Shown here one piece after another: positions 29,248 through 39,766 of a stretch of DNA of 64,000 nucleotides. Position numbers and translations under genes: made by a program. Where the stretch lies: NCBI RefSeq assembly GCF_009909205.1, contig NZ_JAAAPN010000011.1, forward strand, positions 1-64,000. Direction: 5' to 3'. The first letter of the stretch is position 1. Every line of letters starts with the position of its first letter. The stretch comes from Aquabacterium fontiphilum (GTDB lineage: Bacteria; Pseudomonadota; Gammaproteobacteria; Burkholderiales; Burkholderiaceae_C). The notes beneath the pieces are model-generated. The model did not search any database. It was not told where the DNA came from and saw nothing but the letters and a program-made list of their open reading frames with translations.

Positions 29248-30207
29248 ATGCTCAACGTGTTCACGCTGGCCAACGGCCGGTTGTTTCAGGAAGAGATCGA
29301 GAGCCTGGACGGCCTGACCCCGTCCAAGCCGATCTGGGTCGACCTGGAAGACCCGACACCCGAAGAAAAAGGCTGGATCGCCGTGCATTTCGGCCTGGTC
29401 ATCCCAGGCGACATCATCGACGACGACCTTGAAGAATCCGCACGCTTCTATGAAGAAGACGGCGCCATCCACATCCGCTCCGACTTCCTGATCGACGACC
29501 ACGACTCGCCCCGTAACGTGCGGGTGGCCTTCATCCTGCACGACAACGTGCTGTTTTCGGTCCACAGGGAAGACCTGCCTGTCTTCCGGCTGCTGCGCAT
29601 GCGCGCGCGGCGCATCCCGGCGCTGATCGACGACGCCAAGGACGTGCTGCTCAAGCTGTACGACGCCGATGCCGAGTACTCGGCCGACACGCTCGAAGGC
29701 ATTTACGACGAACTGGAAACCGTCAGCCGTCGGGTGCTCAAGGACCAGATCAACGACGAGGCCGCGGCCGAAGCGCTGGCCGCCATCGCCCGACAGGAGG
29801 ACTTGAACGGCCGCATCCGTCGCAACGCCATGGACACACGCCGCGCCGTGAGTTTCATGATGCGCGCACGCATGCTCAACGCTGACCAGTTCGAGGAGGC
29901 CCGCCAGATCCTGCGCGACATCGACTCGCTGGACAGCCACACGGCCTTTCTGTTCGACAAGATCAACTTCCTGATGGACGCCACCGTCGGCTTCATCAAC
30001 ATCAACCAGAACAAGATCATCAAGATCTTCTCCGTGGCCTCGGTGGCGCTGCTGCCGCCCACGCTGATCGCCAGCATCTATGGCATGAACTTCCAGCACA
30101 TGCCCGAACTCAGCCAGAAATGGGGCTACCCGGCCGCGCTGGGCCTGATGTTGCTGTCCATCGTCACGCCGTTCTGGTACTTCCGTCGCAAGGGCTGGCT
30201 GAACTGA
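29248..30207 (+). CDS. corA: CorA family magnesium/cobalt transporter
   Basis: A 319-residue inner-membrane divalent-cation channel. The long cytoplasmic N-terminal funnel is acidic (PGDIIDDDLEESARFYEEDG). Two C-terminal transmembrane helices are separated by the signature YGMNF (near 282), preceded by SVASVALLPPTLIASI. RBS GGAG lies 6 bases before the ATG. The MFS gene starts one base after its stop, so the two are likely cotranscribed. Confidence 0.94.
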   Translation: MLNVFTLANGRLFQEEIESLDGLTPSKPIWVDLEDPTPEEKGWIAVHFGLVIPGDIIDDDLEESARFYEEDGAIHIRSDFLIDDHDSPRNVRVAFILHDNVLFSVHREDLPVFRLLRMRARRIPALIDDAKDVLLKLYDADAEYSADTLEGIYDELETVSRRVLKDQINDEAAAEALAAIARQEDLNGRIRRNAMDTRRAVSFMMRARMLNADQFEEARQILRDIDSLDSHTAFLFDKINFLMDATVGFININQNKIIKIFSVASVALLPPTLIASIYGMNFQHMPELSQKWGYPAALGLMLLSIVTPFWYFRRKGWLN

Positions 30208-30208
30208 G

Positions 30209-31384
30209 GTGAGCACGCTGTCGCTGCCGCCGGGGCTGGCCCGGGTCATGGCTGCCACCACGCTGGTGGTGCTGAGTTTCAGCCTGCTCAACCCGGTGCT
30301 GGCCGTGCGCCTGCAGACGGCGGGCGCCAGCAGCACCGCGATCGGCTTGTTCGCCACGTTGCCCTTCGTGGCCATCGCCGCCCTCGTGCCGCTGGTGCCG
30401 GGGCTGTTTCGCCGCATCGGGGTGGGCCGCGCTTACCGACTGGGCCTGCTGCTGGAGTTGCTGGCCTGTCTGGGCTACCTGCTGACCGACCACTTCGGCC
30501 TGTGGTGTGCCCTGGGCCTCATGGCCGGCCTGGGCGCCGCCGCCGCGTGGAATGCCACCGAGGCGCTGATTGCGCACAACGTGCCGGCCACACACCGGGG
30601 GCGCCTCACCGGGCTGTACCAGACGCTGCTGGGCGCGGGCATGGCGCTGGGCCCCTTCCTGCCCGCACTGGCCGGGCTCGACGCCCGCGAGGCCAACGCG
30701 CTGGCGGCGGCCTGCCTGGCCGTGGCCCTGGCGCTCGCCCTGCAACCGGCAGTGCTGCACCTCAAGGCCATGCACGACACCCACGCCCACATGGGCCTGT
30801 GGTCGGCCTGCCGGCTGGCGCCCTCGCTGGTGTGGGCGGCGGTGGTGGGCGGCGTGTTCGAGGTGGGGCTGGGCTCGGTGACCGTGGCGCATGGCTCCGG
30901 CCTGGGGCTGACGCTGGCGGCCGCCGCATCGATCGCCGGCGCGCTGGGCATGGGCAGCTTCCTGCTGCAATACCCGACGGGCTGGCTGGCTGACCGCCTG
31001 CCGGTGCAGCGCCTGTTCGGCATCGCCTCGGCGGGGCTGTTCGCCAGCGCATTGATGCTGTCGCAAGCGCCCGGCTGGCCTGCGCTGTTCTGGATCTGCG
31101 CGGCGCTGTGGGGGGCCGTGGGCGGCGCGCTCTACACGCTGAGCATGATCCGCGTCGCACACGACTTTGCACACACCTCGGCGCTGGCTGGCACATCCGC
31201 CATGATCGCCGGCTACACCGCGGGCGGCGCCGTCGGACCACTGGTCAGCGGCTGGATGATCGACCACCATGGGGTGCTCGGTCAGAGCGGGTGGCTGGCG
31301 CTGCTGGCCGCCAGCCTGTGGTGGATGCGGCCGGCTCAGCCGGACGCGGGCGGTGCGGACGACCCTGCGCCCTCGCGCGGCTGA
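30209..31384 (+). CDS. MFS transporter
   Basis: A 391-residue permease with about 12 hydrophobic spans and MFS-type RIGVGRAYRLGLL (loop 2-3). The GTG at 30209 is preferred, immediately after the corA stop. Substrate is not inferable; the compact sequence with many Ala/Leu/Gly suggests the YcaD/MFS-1 group. Its last 49 bases overlap the convergent hybrid kinase gene, and its C-terminal tail (DAGGADDPAPSRG) is hydrophilic and non-conserved, so the overlap costs little. Confidence 0.86.
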   Translation: MSTLSLPPGLARVMAATTLVVLSFSLLNPVLAVRLQTAGASSTAIGLFATLPFVAIAALVPLVPGLFRRIGVGRAYRLGLLLELLACLGYLLTDHFGLWCALGLMAGLGAAAAWNATEALIAHNVPATHRGRLTGLYQTLLGAGMALGPFLPALAGLDAREANALAAACLAVALALALQPAVLHLKAMHDTHAHMGLWSACRLAPSLVWAAVVGGVFEVGLGSVTVAHGSGLGLTLAAAASIAGALGMGSFLLQYPTGWLADRLPVQRLFGIASAGLFASALMLSQAPGWPALFWICAALWGAVGGALYTLSMIRVAHDFAHTSALAGTSAMIAGYTAGGAVGPLVSGWMIDHHGVLGQSGWLALLAASLWWMRPAQPDAGGADDPAPSRG

Positions 31385-33189
31385 GCCACGGCCGCCGGCG
31401 CTCGCCCGCCCAGTGCCAGCAGGGCGGCATGCAACTGGCTCACCGACACCGGCTTGTGCAGCAGCATGAGTCCAGAGCACTGCGCCTCGCGCAGGCGCTC
31501 GCCAGCCGTGTCCGCCGTCACCAGCGCCGAAGGCACACGCCGCCGCAACTGCGCCCAAATCCGCTCCACCACCTGCACGCCGCTGCGCTCGCCGCTCAAG
31601 CGATGGTCGCACAGCAACACATCGGGCTCGAAGCGCAGCAGGCAGGCCAGTGCTGGCTCCAGCCCATCGACCACTTCGCACCAGCAGCCCCAGTCGGTCA
31701 GCAGCTCGGCCATGGCCCGGCGCACAGCCTCATCGTCGTCGACCAGCATCACCTTCAGGCCAGCCAGCGCACCAGCCAGGGGCACCGGCCCCGGCTCGTC
31801 GTACACGGTGGGCGCCGCCGCGGGCAGACCGATGCGAAACACCGAGCCCCGGCCAGGCACCGATGACAGCGCCACCGGCAAGGCCATCAGACGGGCCAGC
31901 CCCTGCACAATGGCCAGACCCAGCCCCATGCCCTTGCGCCGGTCGCGCTCCGGGTTGCCCAGTTGGTGAAACTCGCGAAAGATGGCTTCCTGCTGATGCC
32001 GAGGGATGCCGACCCCCGTGTCCCACACCTCGACCCAGACCTGCTCACCCCGGCTGCGACAGGCCAGCAGCACGGCGCCGCGGTCGGTGTAGCGGATCGC
32101 GTTGAGCAGCAGGTTGCGCACCATCATCTCGACCAGCGCCGGATCGGCCCGGGCGGTTAAGCGCGTGTCGCGCAGGCGCAGGGCCAACCCCTTCTCTTCG
32201 GCCCAGGGCGCCAGTTCCTGCACCAGCCGGTGCAGCATGGGCTGCAAGGCAAATGGGCGCGGATCGGGCTGAACCGCGCCGGCCTCGACGCGCGAGAAGT
32301 CCAGCAACGTGTTCAGCATCTCGGCGGCCGCCGTGTGCGCAGCGGCCACCTGATGCAACAGATGGGCCGAACGCCCCTGCAGGCCCATGGCCGACAAAGC
32401 ACCGATGAACAGCCCCGCAGCGTGCAGCGGTTGGCGCAGGTCATGGCTGACCGACGCCAGGAACACCGTCTTGGCCCGGTCGGCCGCTTCGGCCTCGGCC
32501 GTGGCCTCCTCGGCGAGCTGGCGCGCGGCCTGGGCCCGCAGGGTCTGGTCACGCAGCTGGCTGACCAGCGCCTCGTTGTCACGGTGCAGCTCGATGCTGC
32601 GCTGGGCGGCTTGCGCCGTGTGGTACGAGTACACCGTCATGGCCGCGAGGTAGACCAGCACCCCGCCAGCCAGGGCCATGTGCACCGCATCCTGCACCGC
32701 GAGCAGGCCAGCCGCCGTCGTGAGCGCGCAGCTGAGCCAGAAGCCCATCGCAATCGGCCACGACGGCCCGAACACCGCCAGCCCCGCCGACGCCAGCCCG
32801 GCCACCATGCCCAGCACCAGGCTGGTGGAGGCCGGCTGCTCAGGGCGGACATGCAGCCAGGCCAGCAGCCCCCAGCTCAAGCCCATCACGGCCCACAACA
32901 CCCGCGACGCCCGCGCATAGCGCAGGGCTCCCTGCATGGTGGCCAGGGCGGGGGCGAAACGGCCGCGCAGAAGCAGGCCCGTACCGCCCACCAGCGTGAC
33001 CCACAGCGTCCAGAACCAGACATTGCTGTGCCCCAGCGCCAGCCAGAAGGTAATGCCAGACAGCCAGGCCACCACCACCGTGCCCCACAGCGCCACCGGC
33101 ATGTTGCGGTCGATCAGCGCCATTTGCGCCGGCAGGTTGGGCTGCCCCTTGATGCGCAGGGCCTGCCGCCAGGCGGCCCCCGGGCTCAT
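31336..33189 (-). CDS. Hybrid sensor histidine kinase/receiver
   Basis: A 617-residue membrane kinase. The N-terminal half has about six hydrophobic spans (residues 35-205) with no obvious sensor fold, then a coiled-coil (about 215-250), the phosphoacceptor box FLASVSHDLRQPLHA near 260, HATPase with NLLLNAIRYTD, DTGVGIP and GMGLGLAIV, and a C-terminal receiver (MLVDDDEAVRR, phosphoacceptor Asp in LLCDHRLSG, Lys in LLHKPVS). The DLRQPLHA box is typical of a subgroup that pairs with LuxR-type regulators. It overlaps its regulator by 4 bases (ATGA) and the convergent MFS gene by 49 bases. The ATG at 33189 is used. Confidence 0.9.
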   Translation of the reverse strand: MSPGAAWRQALRIKGQPNLPAQMALIDRNMPVALWGTVVVAWLSGITFWLALGHSNVWFWTLWVTLVGGTGLLLRGRFAPALATMQGALRYARASRVLWAVMGLSWGLLAWLHVRPEQPASTSLVLGMVAGLASAGLAVFGPSWPIAMGFWLSCALTTAAGLLAVQDAVHMALAGGVLVYLAAMTVYSYHTAQAAQRSIELHRDNEALVSQLRDQTLRAQAARQLAEEATAEAEAADRAKTVFLASVSHDLRQPLHAAGLFIGALSAMGLQGRSAHLLHQVAAAHTAAAEMLNTLLDFSRVEAGAVQPDPRPFALQPMLHRLVQELAPWAEEKGLALRLRDTRLTARADPALVEMMVRNLLLNAIRYTDRGAVLLACRSRGEQVWVEVWDTGVGIPRHQQEAIFREFHQLGNPERDRRKGMGLGLAIVQGLARLMALPVALSSVPGRGSVFRIGLPAAAPTVYDEPGPVPLAGALAGLKVMLVDDDEAVRRAMAELLTDWGCWCEVVDGLEPALACLLRFEPDVLLCDHRLSGERSGVQVVERIWAQLRRRVPSALVTADTAGERLREAQCSGLMLLHKPVSVSQLHAALLALGGRAPAAVAQPREGAGSSAPPASG

Positions 33190-33851
33190 GCGTCCAGCAC
33201 GCCGCGGGCCACCGCGGCCGCATAGGCTTCGCGCCGGCTGGTGGCTTCCAGCCATTCGGTCAGCCAGGAGACCTCGACCCGCACCTCGGTTTCGCTGACA
33301 CCGAGCTGCCGGGCAATGGCCTTGTTGGGCATGTCACGGCCCAGCATGCGCAGGATGTCGCGCTGCCGATCAGAGAAGGCGTCTGGCCGCTCGGCGGCGC
33401 GCGCGGCCGGGGTCTGCGCGGCCACATTCAGGGCCTCATACGGCACGCTGGCATAGGCCAGCCCGCCGGCCAGCACCGATTCCAGCGCCGCGATGATCTG
33501 CTGGCCCGTGGCCGACTTGGGGATCCAGCCGCGCATGCCGGCCTCACGAGCCCGCGCCACGCGTTCCGGCCGGCTGTCTGCCGACATCAGGATCACCAGC
33601 GCCTGTGGCGCCACGGCGCGCAACGCATCAAGGTGATCCAGGGCATCCGCATCCGGAAGCCGCACATCCAGCAGCACCACGTCCGTGGCACCCGCTTGCG
33701 TCGACGCGCCCAGATGCGCCATCGCGCCCGCCCACGACACGGCCTGGCTCACGCTGGCTTCGGGCCAGCGGTCAGCCAGCAGTTGGTGCAGCCCCATGCG
33801 GAACAGGGCATGGTCATCCACCAGCAGGAAATGGGGCCTCGACAAGGACAT
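33186..33851 (-). CDS. LuxR/NarL-type response regulator
   Basis: A 221-residue regulator: receiver (LLVDDHALFR; phosphoacceptor Asp in DVVLLDVRLPD near 61; Lys in WIPKSA) and a C-terminal GerE/LuxR HTH (SDRQRDILRMLGRDMPNKAIARQLGVSE near 160-190). The recognition helix following VSETEV reads RVEVSWLTEWLEA, which departs from the usual VKNHV wording. It precedes and overlaps the hybrid kinase, so they form a two-component pair. Target genes are unknown. Confidence 0.9.
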   Translation of the reverse strand: MSLSRPHFLLVDDHALFRMGLHQLLADRWPEASVSQAVSWAGAMAHLGASTQAGATDVVLLDVRLPDADALDHLDALRAVAPQALVILMSADSRPERVARAREAGMRGWIPKSATGQQIIAALESVLAGGLAYASVPYEALNVAAQTPAARAAERPDAFSDRQRDILRMLGRDMPNKAIARQLGVSETEVRVEVSWLTEWLEATSRREAYAAAVARGVLDA

Positions 33852-33967
33852 GCACGACGCAAGATTGACTACGCCCGCGAGTATCCCACTGGCGGGGGAG
33901 GCGGCGCTGGACGAATGGCGCCAGCGCCGCAGATCCCCCCATCAGGGGGAACCTTGGCCGCCGACGC

Positions 33968-35086
33968 TCAGCGCGCGCGACGCGCCTGGATCGCCTTGGA
34001 CAGGATCTCGAGCACCTTCTCGGAGTCGTCCCAGCCGATGCAGGCGTCGGTGATGGACTGACCGTAAGCCAGCTTGGCCGGGTCGTCCTTGCCAGGCGTG
34101 AACTTCTGGGCACCGCCGCACAGGTGGCTTTCGACCATCACGCCGAACACCTTCTTCGAACCGCCGCTGACCTGAGCGGCGATGTCTTCGGCCACCACCA
34201 CCTGGCGCTCGTGCTGCTTGGAGCTGTTGGCGTGCGAGAAATCGACCATCAGCGAGGGGTGCAGCTTGGCGGCCTCCAGGTCCTTGCAAGCGGCCTCGAC
34301 ACTGGCCGCGTCGTAGTTCGGTGCCTTGCCGCCGCGCAGGATCACGTGGCAATCCGGGTTGCCGGCGGTCTCGACAATGGCGACCTGGCCATTCTTGTGG
34401 ATGGACAGGAAGTGGTGGGGGCGGGCCGCAGCCTGGATGGCGTCGGTGGCGATCTTGATGTTGCCGTCGGTGCCGTTCTTGAAGCCGATGGGCGCCGAGA
34501 TGCCCGAGGCCAGTTCGCGGTGGACCTGGCTTTCGGTCGTGCGCGCGCCGATGGCGCCCCAGCTGATCAGGTCACCGATGTACTGCGGCGAGACCACATC
34601 GAGGAACTCGCTGGCCGCCGGCATGCCCAGGCGGTTGATCTCGACCAACAACTGGCGCGCGATGCGCAGGCCTTCGTCGATCTTGAAGCTCTCGTCCAGA
34701 TACGGGTCGTTGATCAGGCCCTTCCAGCCCACGGTGGTACGGGGCTTCTCGAAGTACACGCGCATCACCACTTCCAGCGTGTCGGCGTAGCGCTCGCGCA
34801 GCGGCAACAGGCGCTTGGCGTACTCGATGGCGGCGGCCGGATCGTGGATCGAACACGGGCCGATGATGACCAGCATGCGGTCATCCTTGCCGGCGATGAT
34901 GCGGCGGATCGCCTTGCGCGTGCCGGCCACCAGCGTCTCGATGGCCGTGCCGCGGATCGGGAAGAAGCGGATCAGGTGCTCGGGCGGCGGCAGCGGCGTG
35001 ACGTTGCGGATGCGCTCGTCATCGGTCTGCGAGGTCTTGTCGGCGGGCGGAACCCAGCCGGCGGCGGCGCTGGATTTGGCGGTCAT
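33968..35086 (-). CDS. aroG: 3-deoxy-7-phosphoheptulonate synthase (DAHP synthase)
   Basis: Catalyses the first committed step of the shikimate pathway, condensing phosphoenolpyruvate and erythrose 4-phosphate. The 372-residue type I-alpha enzyme has LVIIGPCSIHDP, VVMRVYFEKPRTTVGWKGL, IGARTTESQVHRELASG and GFKNGTDGN, all conserved in the AroF/G/H group. Which aromatic amino acid inhibits it cannot be read confidently from sequence. RBS AGGAAG lies 8 bases before the ATG at 35086. A leader peptide and terminator lie just upstream, suggesting attenuation control. Confidence 0.94.
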   Translation of the reverse strand: MTAKSSAAAGWVPPADKTSQTDDERIRNVTPLPPPEHLIRFFPIRGTAIETLVAGTRKAIRRIIAGKDDRMLVIIGPCSIHDPAAAIEYAKRLLPLRERYADTLEVVMRVYFEKPRTTVGWKGLINDPYLDESFKIDEGLRIARQLLVEINRLGMPAASEFLDVVSPQYIGDLISWGAIGARTTESQVHRELASGISAPIGFKNGTDGNIKIATDAIQAAARPHHFLSIHKNGQVAIVETAGNPDCHVILRGGKAPNYDAASVEAACKDLEAAKLHPSLMVDFSHANSSKQHERQVVVAEDIAAQVSGGSKKVFGVMVESHLCGGAQKFTPGKDDPAKLAYGQSITDACIGWDDSEKVLEILSKAIQARRAR

Positions 35087-35119
35087 GGGGCGTCTTCCTG
35101 TTGCGGGTCGGGTCGGTCG

Positions 35120-35151
35120 AAAAAAAACCGCCGGAGGGCTCCGGCGGTTTT
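35120..35151 (-). terminator. Intrinsic terminator inside the DAHP synthase leader (attenuator)
   Basis: On the minus strand AAAACCGCCGGAG-CCC-TCCGGCGGTTTT forms a stem of about 12 base pairs followed by a run of T's (8 A's on the plus strand at 35120-35127). It lies between the leader reading frame and the DAHP synthase start, so it would abort transcription before the gene unless prevented. CCGGCG in the leader frame (35192-35197) is exactly complementary to CGCCGG in the upstream arm, giving a possible antiterminator. Confidence 0.85.
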
Positions 35152-35171
35152 CAGGATCTGGCGTGGTTCAC

Positions 35172-35249
35172 TCAAACGTTGACCACTCCTGCGCCGGTGT
35201 CGGGCTGGAGATGAAAGTGGCCAAAATAAAAGCGAACCGTCGTCTGCAT
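35172..35249 (-). CDS. Putative Phe/Tyr-sensing leader peptide of DAHP synthase
   Basis: A 25-codon frame beginning MQTTVRFYFGHFHLQ and ending at a TGA (35172-35174), 20 bases before the terminator stem. Four of codons 7-12 are aromatic (TTT, TAT, TTT, TTT), three for Phe and one for Tyr, end products of the pathway whose first enzyme follows. Ribosome stalling there would free the downstream CCGGCG to pair with the terminator arm. The Shine-Dalgarno is weak (AGCAG). I see no family match; the role is inferred from position, codon content and alternative pairing. Confidence 0.6.
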   Translation of the reverse strand: MQTTVRFYFGHFHLQPDTGAGVVNV

Positions 35250-35342
35250 GCTGCTAAATGTAGCACGGCCCCGACGGCCGCGGCGATACAGCGTGTCGAT
35301 TGGCGCCATAGGCCATACCCACCCATGCGCGCGCCCCGCCCG

Positions 35343-36848
<1,506 letters not shown>

Positions 36849-36918
36849 GGCGCCATGCTAGCGCCACCCGCGCCCGCACGGCGCACCTCGCACCCCACCC
36901 ACCGCGGCCACGACGGGC

Positions 36919-38031
36919 TCAGGCCAGCGCGTCCAGCGCCTCGGTGTGCACCCGCCCTTGTGCGCGCGCCACCGCCGCATGCGTCACCTGCCCCGCGTGC
37001 ACATTGAGCCCCGCACGGAAGTGCGCGTCTTCGCGCAGCGCTGCCAGTCCTTGATCGGCCAGCCGCAGCACATACGGCAGGGTGGCGTGGTTCAGCGCAT
37101 GGGTCGAGGTATGTGGCACCGCGCCGGGCATGTTGGTCACCGCGTAATGCACCACGCCTTCTTCCACATAGGTCGGCGCGTCATGCGTGGTGGGCTGTGA
37201 CGTCTCGCTGCAGCCGCCCTGGTCAATGGCGACATCGACAATCACCGCGCCGGGCCGCATGCGCCGCACCAGATCGCGCGTGATCAACTTCGGCGCCGCC
37301 GCGCCCGGGATCAACACGCTGCCAATCACCAGATCGGCCTGCATGCAGGCCTGCTCGACCGCCTCCTGCGTGGCATAGACCGTCTGCAGCGCCGGACCGA
37401 ACTGCATCCACAGGCGGCGCAAGGCGTCGACACTGCGATCGAGCACCGTGACCCGCGCACCCAGGCCCAGGGCCATGGCCACGGCATGCGTGCCCACCAT
37501 GCCGCCGCCCAACACCACCACCGACGCGGGTGCCACACCCGGCACGCCGCCAAGCAACACGCCGCGACCGCCCTGATGGGCCAGCAGGCAGTGCGCGCCC
37601 GCCTGCACCGACAGGCGGCCGGCCACCTCCGACATGGGCGCCAGCAGCGGCAGGCCACCCTGCGGCTGCGTCACGGTCTCGTAGGCAATCGCGCTGGCAC
37701 CACTGCGCAACAGGTCATCGGTCTGGGGCACGTCTGGCGCCAGGTGCAGGTAGCAAAACAGCAACTGGCCAGACGACAGCCAGGCGCGCTCGGCCGGCTG
37801 CGGCTCCTTGACCTTCACGACCAGCTCGGCTTCGCGCCACAGCCCCTCGGCCTCGGCTACGATGCGCGCGCCCGCGGCCTCGTAGTCCGCATCGCTGGCA
37901 CCGATGCCCGCACCCGCTGACGCCTGCACCCAGACCGCGTGGCCGCGCTGGACCAACTCGCGCACGCTGGCCGGCACCAGCCCCACCCGGTGCTCCCGGG
38001 CCTTTGTTTCCTTCGGAACGCCCACACGCAT
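36919..38031 (-). CDS. ald: Alanine dehydrogenase
   Basis: NAD-dependent enzyme converting L-alanine to pyruvate and ammonia. The 370-residue length is normal. It shows [27 protein letters not shown] with the pyruvate-binding Lys, CYLHLAPD with the active-site His, the Rossmann [13 protein letters not shown] and [23 protein letters not shown]. Start: ATG at 38031 with AGGAGG 7-8 bases upstream; the longer frame is rejected. It probably feeds alanine nitrogen and carbon into central metabolism. Confidence 0.95.
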   Translation of the reverse strand: MRVGVPKETKAREHRVGLVPASVRELVQRGHAVWVQASAGAGIGASDADYEAAGARIVAEAEGLWREAELVVKVKEPQPAERAWLSSGQLLFCYLHLAPDVPQTDDLLRSGASAIAYETVTQPQGGLPLLAPMSEVAGRLSVQAGAHCLLAHQGGRGVLLGGVPGVAPASVVVLGGGMVGTHAVAMALGLGARVTVLDRSVDALRRLWMQFGPALQTVYATQEAVEQACMQADLVIGSVLIPGAAAPKLITRDLVRRMRPGAVIVDVAIDQGGCSETSQPTTHDAPTYVEEGVVHYAVTNMPGAVPHTSTHALNHATLPYVLRLADQGLAALREDAHFRAGLNVHAGQVTHAAVARAQGRVHTEALDALA

Positions 38032-38214
38032 GGTGACCCTCCTGCGGCCCGACCAGAGCCATGGGCTCATGCTAGCGCGGCGCGGGACGGCGTGCACATG
38101 CGCAAGCCTTGAGGCCATGGCGGCGCCACCACAAGAGCCGCTTCAATGTGGCAACGTTGGCATCCGGCCGGGCATGCCGCCGGATGCGCAGGCGATCCCG
38201 ACTCCGTTTGAGGT

Positions 38215-38724
38215 TCAGCCCTTGAGCTGCTTGAGCAACGTGTCAGCGTCGCTCACGGCCAGGCCACCGCCCTGCTCGTTGTTCAGGATGCTGACCACGC
38301 CGTCCTTGACCAGCATGGCGTAGCGGCCCGAACGCAGGCCCAGGCCCTTGGCGCCCAGGTCCAGCGTCAGGCCCGTGGCCTTGGCAAACTCCGCGCTGCC
38401 GTCTGCCAGCATGCGCACCTTGCCGGCCGCCTTGAGCTCACGCCCCCAGGCGCCCATCACGAAGGCATCGTTGACCGACACGCACCAGATCTCGTCGACA
38501 CCTGCGGCGCGCAGTGCGTCGGCCTGCGCGATGTAGCCGGGCGCATGCTGGGCGGAACACGTGGGCGTGAACGCCCCCGGCAGCCCGAACAGCGCAATCG
38601 TCTTGCCTTTGGCGGCATCGGCCACGGCCACCGGATTGGGGCCGAGGCTGCAACCCTCGCTGGGCACGTCGATGTACTCGAACAAGGTCACGGCGGGCAG
38701 CCGGTCTCCAACCTGGATGGTCAT
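38215..38724 (-). CDS. Peroxiredoxin (Prx5/glutaredoxin-dependent type)
   Basis: A 169-residue thioredoxin-fold peroxidase. The peroxidatic Cys lies in GAFTPTCSAQHAPGY (near 50), with the Prx5-type Thr/Arg surroundings; further motifs are SVNDAFVMGAWG and LDLGAKGLGLRSGRYAM. It reduces hydroperoxides using thiols. RBS CAGGAG is 7 bases upstream. It follows rpsQ across a strong terminator, and the promoter is hard to place because the terminator ends only about 15-20 bases before the RBS. Confidence 0.93.
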   Translation of the reverse strand: MTIQVGDRLPAVTLFEYIDVPSEGCSLGPNPVAVADAAKGKTIALFGLPGAFTPTCSAQHAPGYIAQADALRAAGVDEIWCVSVNDAFVMGAWGRELKAAGKVRMLADGSAEFAKATGLTLDLGAKGLGLRSGRYAMLVKDGVVSILNNEQGGGLAVSDADTLLKQLKG

Positions 38725-38753
38725 GGGGCACTCCTGAAAAAGTGAGGACAAAT

Positions 38754-38791
38754 AAAAAAACCGGCTGCCAGTATCACTGGACAACCGGTTT
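38754..38791 (-). terminator. Intrinsic terminator of the rplC-rpsQ operon
   Basis: On the minus strand AAACCGG ... CCAGT-GAT-ACTGG ... CCGGTTT is a nested double stem followed by a T-rich tract (7 A's on the plus strand at 38754-38760). It is located about 57 bases after the rpsQ stop and marks the end of the S10-type operon; the spc genes (rplN onward) are not adjacent. Confidence 0.85.
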
Positions 38792-38847
38792 CTCGGATGC
38801 GTGGCAAGGGCATTGCCCCCGCCCGCATCGGGGCGAACACGTCGCGA

Positions 38848-39123
38848 TCAGGCCGAACGGGCCTTCTCGATCAGACGCGATACAACCCAGTTCTTGGTAC
38901 GGGACAGCGGACGGCTTTCCACGATTTCGACGACATCGCCGAGCTTGAACTCGTTCTTTTCGTCATGGGCGTGGTACTTGGCCGACTTGGCCACGATCTT
39001 GCCGTAGAGCTCGTGCTTCACACGGCGCTCGACCAGCACGGTCACGGTCTTGTCGCGGGCGTCAGAGACGACCTTGCCGACCAGGCTGCGGACCACCTTG
39101 GCGCGGGTTTGGGCTTCCGTCAT
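38848..39123 (-). CDS. rpsQ: 30S ribosomal protein S17
   Basis: A 91-residue OB-fold primary 16S-binding protein. Recognised by [29 protein letters not shown] and ending with the [13 protein letters not shown] segment. It overlaps the rpmC stop by 4 bases, so translation is coupled. It is the last gene of the operon here; the usual next gene, rplN, is absent and a terminator follows. Confidence 0.97.
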   Translation of the reverse strand: MTEAQTRAKVVRSLVGKVVSDARDKTVTVLVERRVKHELYGKIVAKSAKYHAHDEKNEFKLGDVVEIVESRPLSRTKNWVVSRLIEKARSA

Positions 39124-39323
39124 TTGGCGGCTCCTTGCTTCTTCTCGGTCAGAATCGTCCGGGCGCGAGCGATGTCGCGACGGGTCTTCTTCAGAGCCGA
39201 GCTGTCCTGGAGCTGCTGGGTCGCACGCTGCATGCGCAGGTTGAAGTGCGACTTCAACAGTTCCTTGATTTCGGTTTCGAGTGCGGCCACATCCTTGGCG
39301 CGCAGTTCAGAGGCTTTTGCCAT
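39120..39323 (-). CDS. rpmC: 50S ribosomal protein L29
   Basis: A 67-residue two-helix protein at the exit-tunnel rim. Recognised by [18 protein letters not shown] and [16 protein letters not shown], then [12 protein letters not shown]. An in-frame upstream ATG exists, but 39323 fits the family N-terminus. The frame overlaps rpsQ by 4 bases, consistent with tight coupling within the operon. Confidence 0.96.
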   Translation of the reverse strand: MAKASELRAKDVAALETEIKELLKSHFNLRMQRATQQLQDSSALKKTRRDIARARTILTEKKQGAAK

Positions 39324-39347
39324 GTCTGTTTTCTCCTTGCGCGTCAA

Positions 39348-39764
39348 TCAGATACCAAACTCGCGGCCCACGAAGGTCGTGGACAGCGGCAGCTTGGCAG
39401 CGGCCAGCTTGAAGGCTTCGCGAGCGAGTTGCTCGGGCACACCCTGGATCTCGTACAGCACCTTGCCGGGCGTGATTTCAGCCACGTAGTACTCCACGTT
39501 ACCCTTGCCGTTACCCATCCGCACTTCGGCAGGCTTCTGGGAGATCGGCTTGTCGGGGAACACGCGGATGAAGATGCGGCCACCACGCTTGACGTGGCGG
39601 GAGATCGCACGACGGGCGGCTTCGATCTGACGCGAAGTCAGACGACCACGCTCGGTGGCCTTCAGGCCGTACTCGCCGAACGACACGTCTGCGCCGCGCG
39701 TGGCCAGGCCGGTGTTGCGGCCCTTGTGTTCCTTGCGGAACTTGCGACGATTAGGTTGCAACAT
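39348..39764 (-). CDS. rplP: 50S ribosomal protein L16
   Basis: A 138-residue protein at the central protuberance base contacting tRNA in the A site. [30 protein letters not shown] at the N-terminus and [16 protein letters not shown] are diagnostic, with the [14 protein letters not shown] [16 protein letters not shown] near residue 80. It starts 2 bases after rpsC stops and is tightly packed in the operon. Confidence 0.97.
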   Translation of the reverse strand: MLQPNRRKFRKEHKGRNTGLATRGADVSFGEYGLKATERGRLTSRQIEAARRAISRHVKRGGRIFIRVFPDKPISQKPAEVRMGNGKGNVEYYVAEITPGKVLYEIQGVPEQLAREAFKLAAAKLPLSTTFVGREFGI

Positions 39765-39766
39765 GT

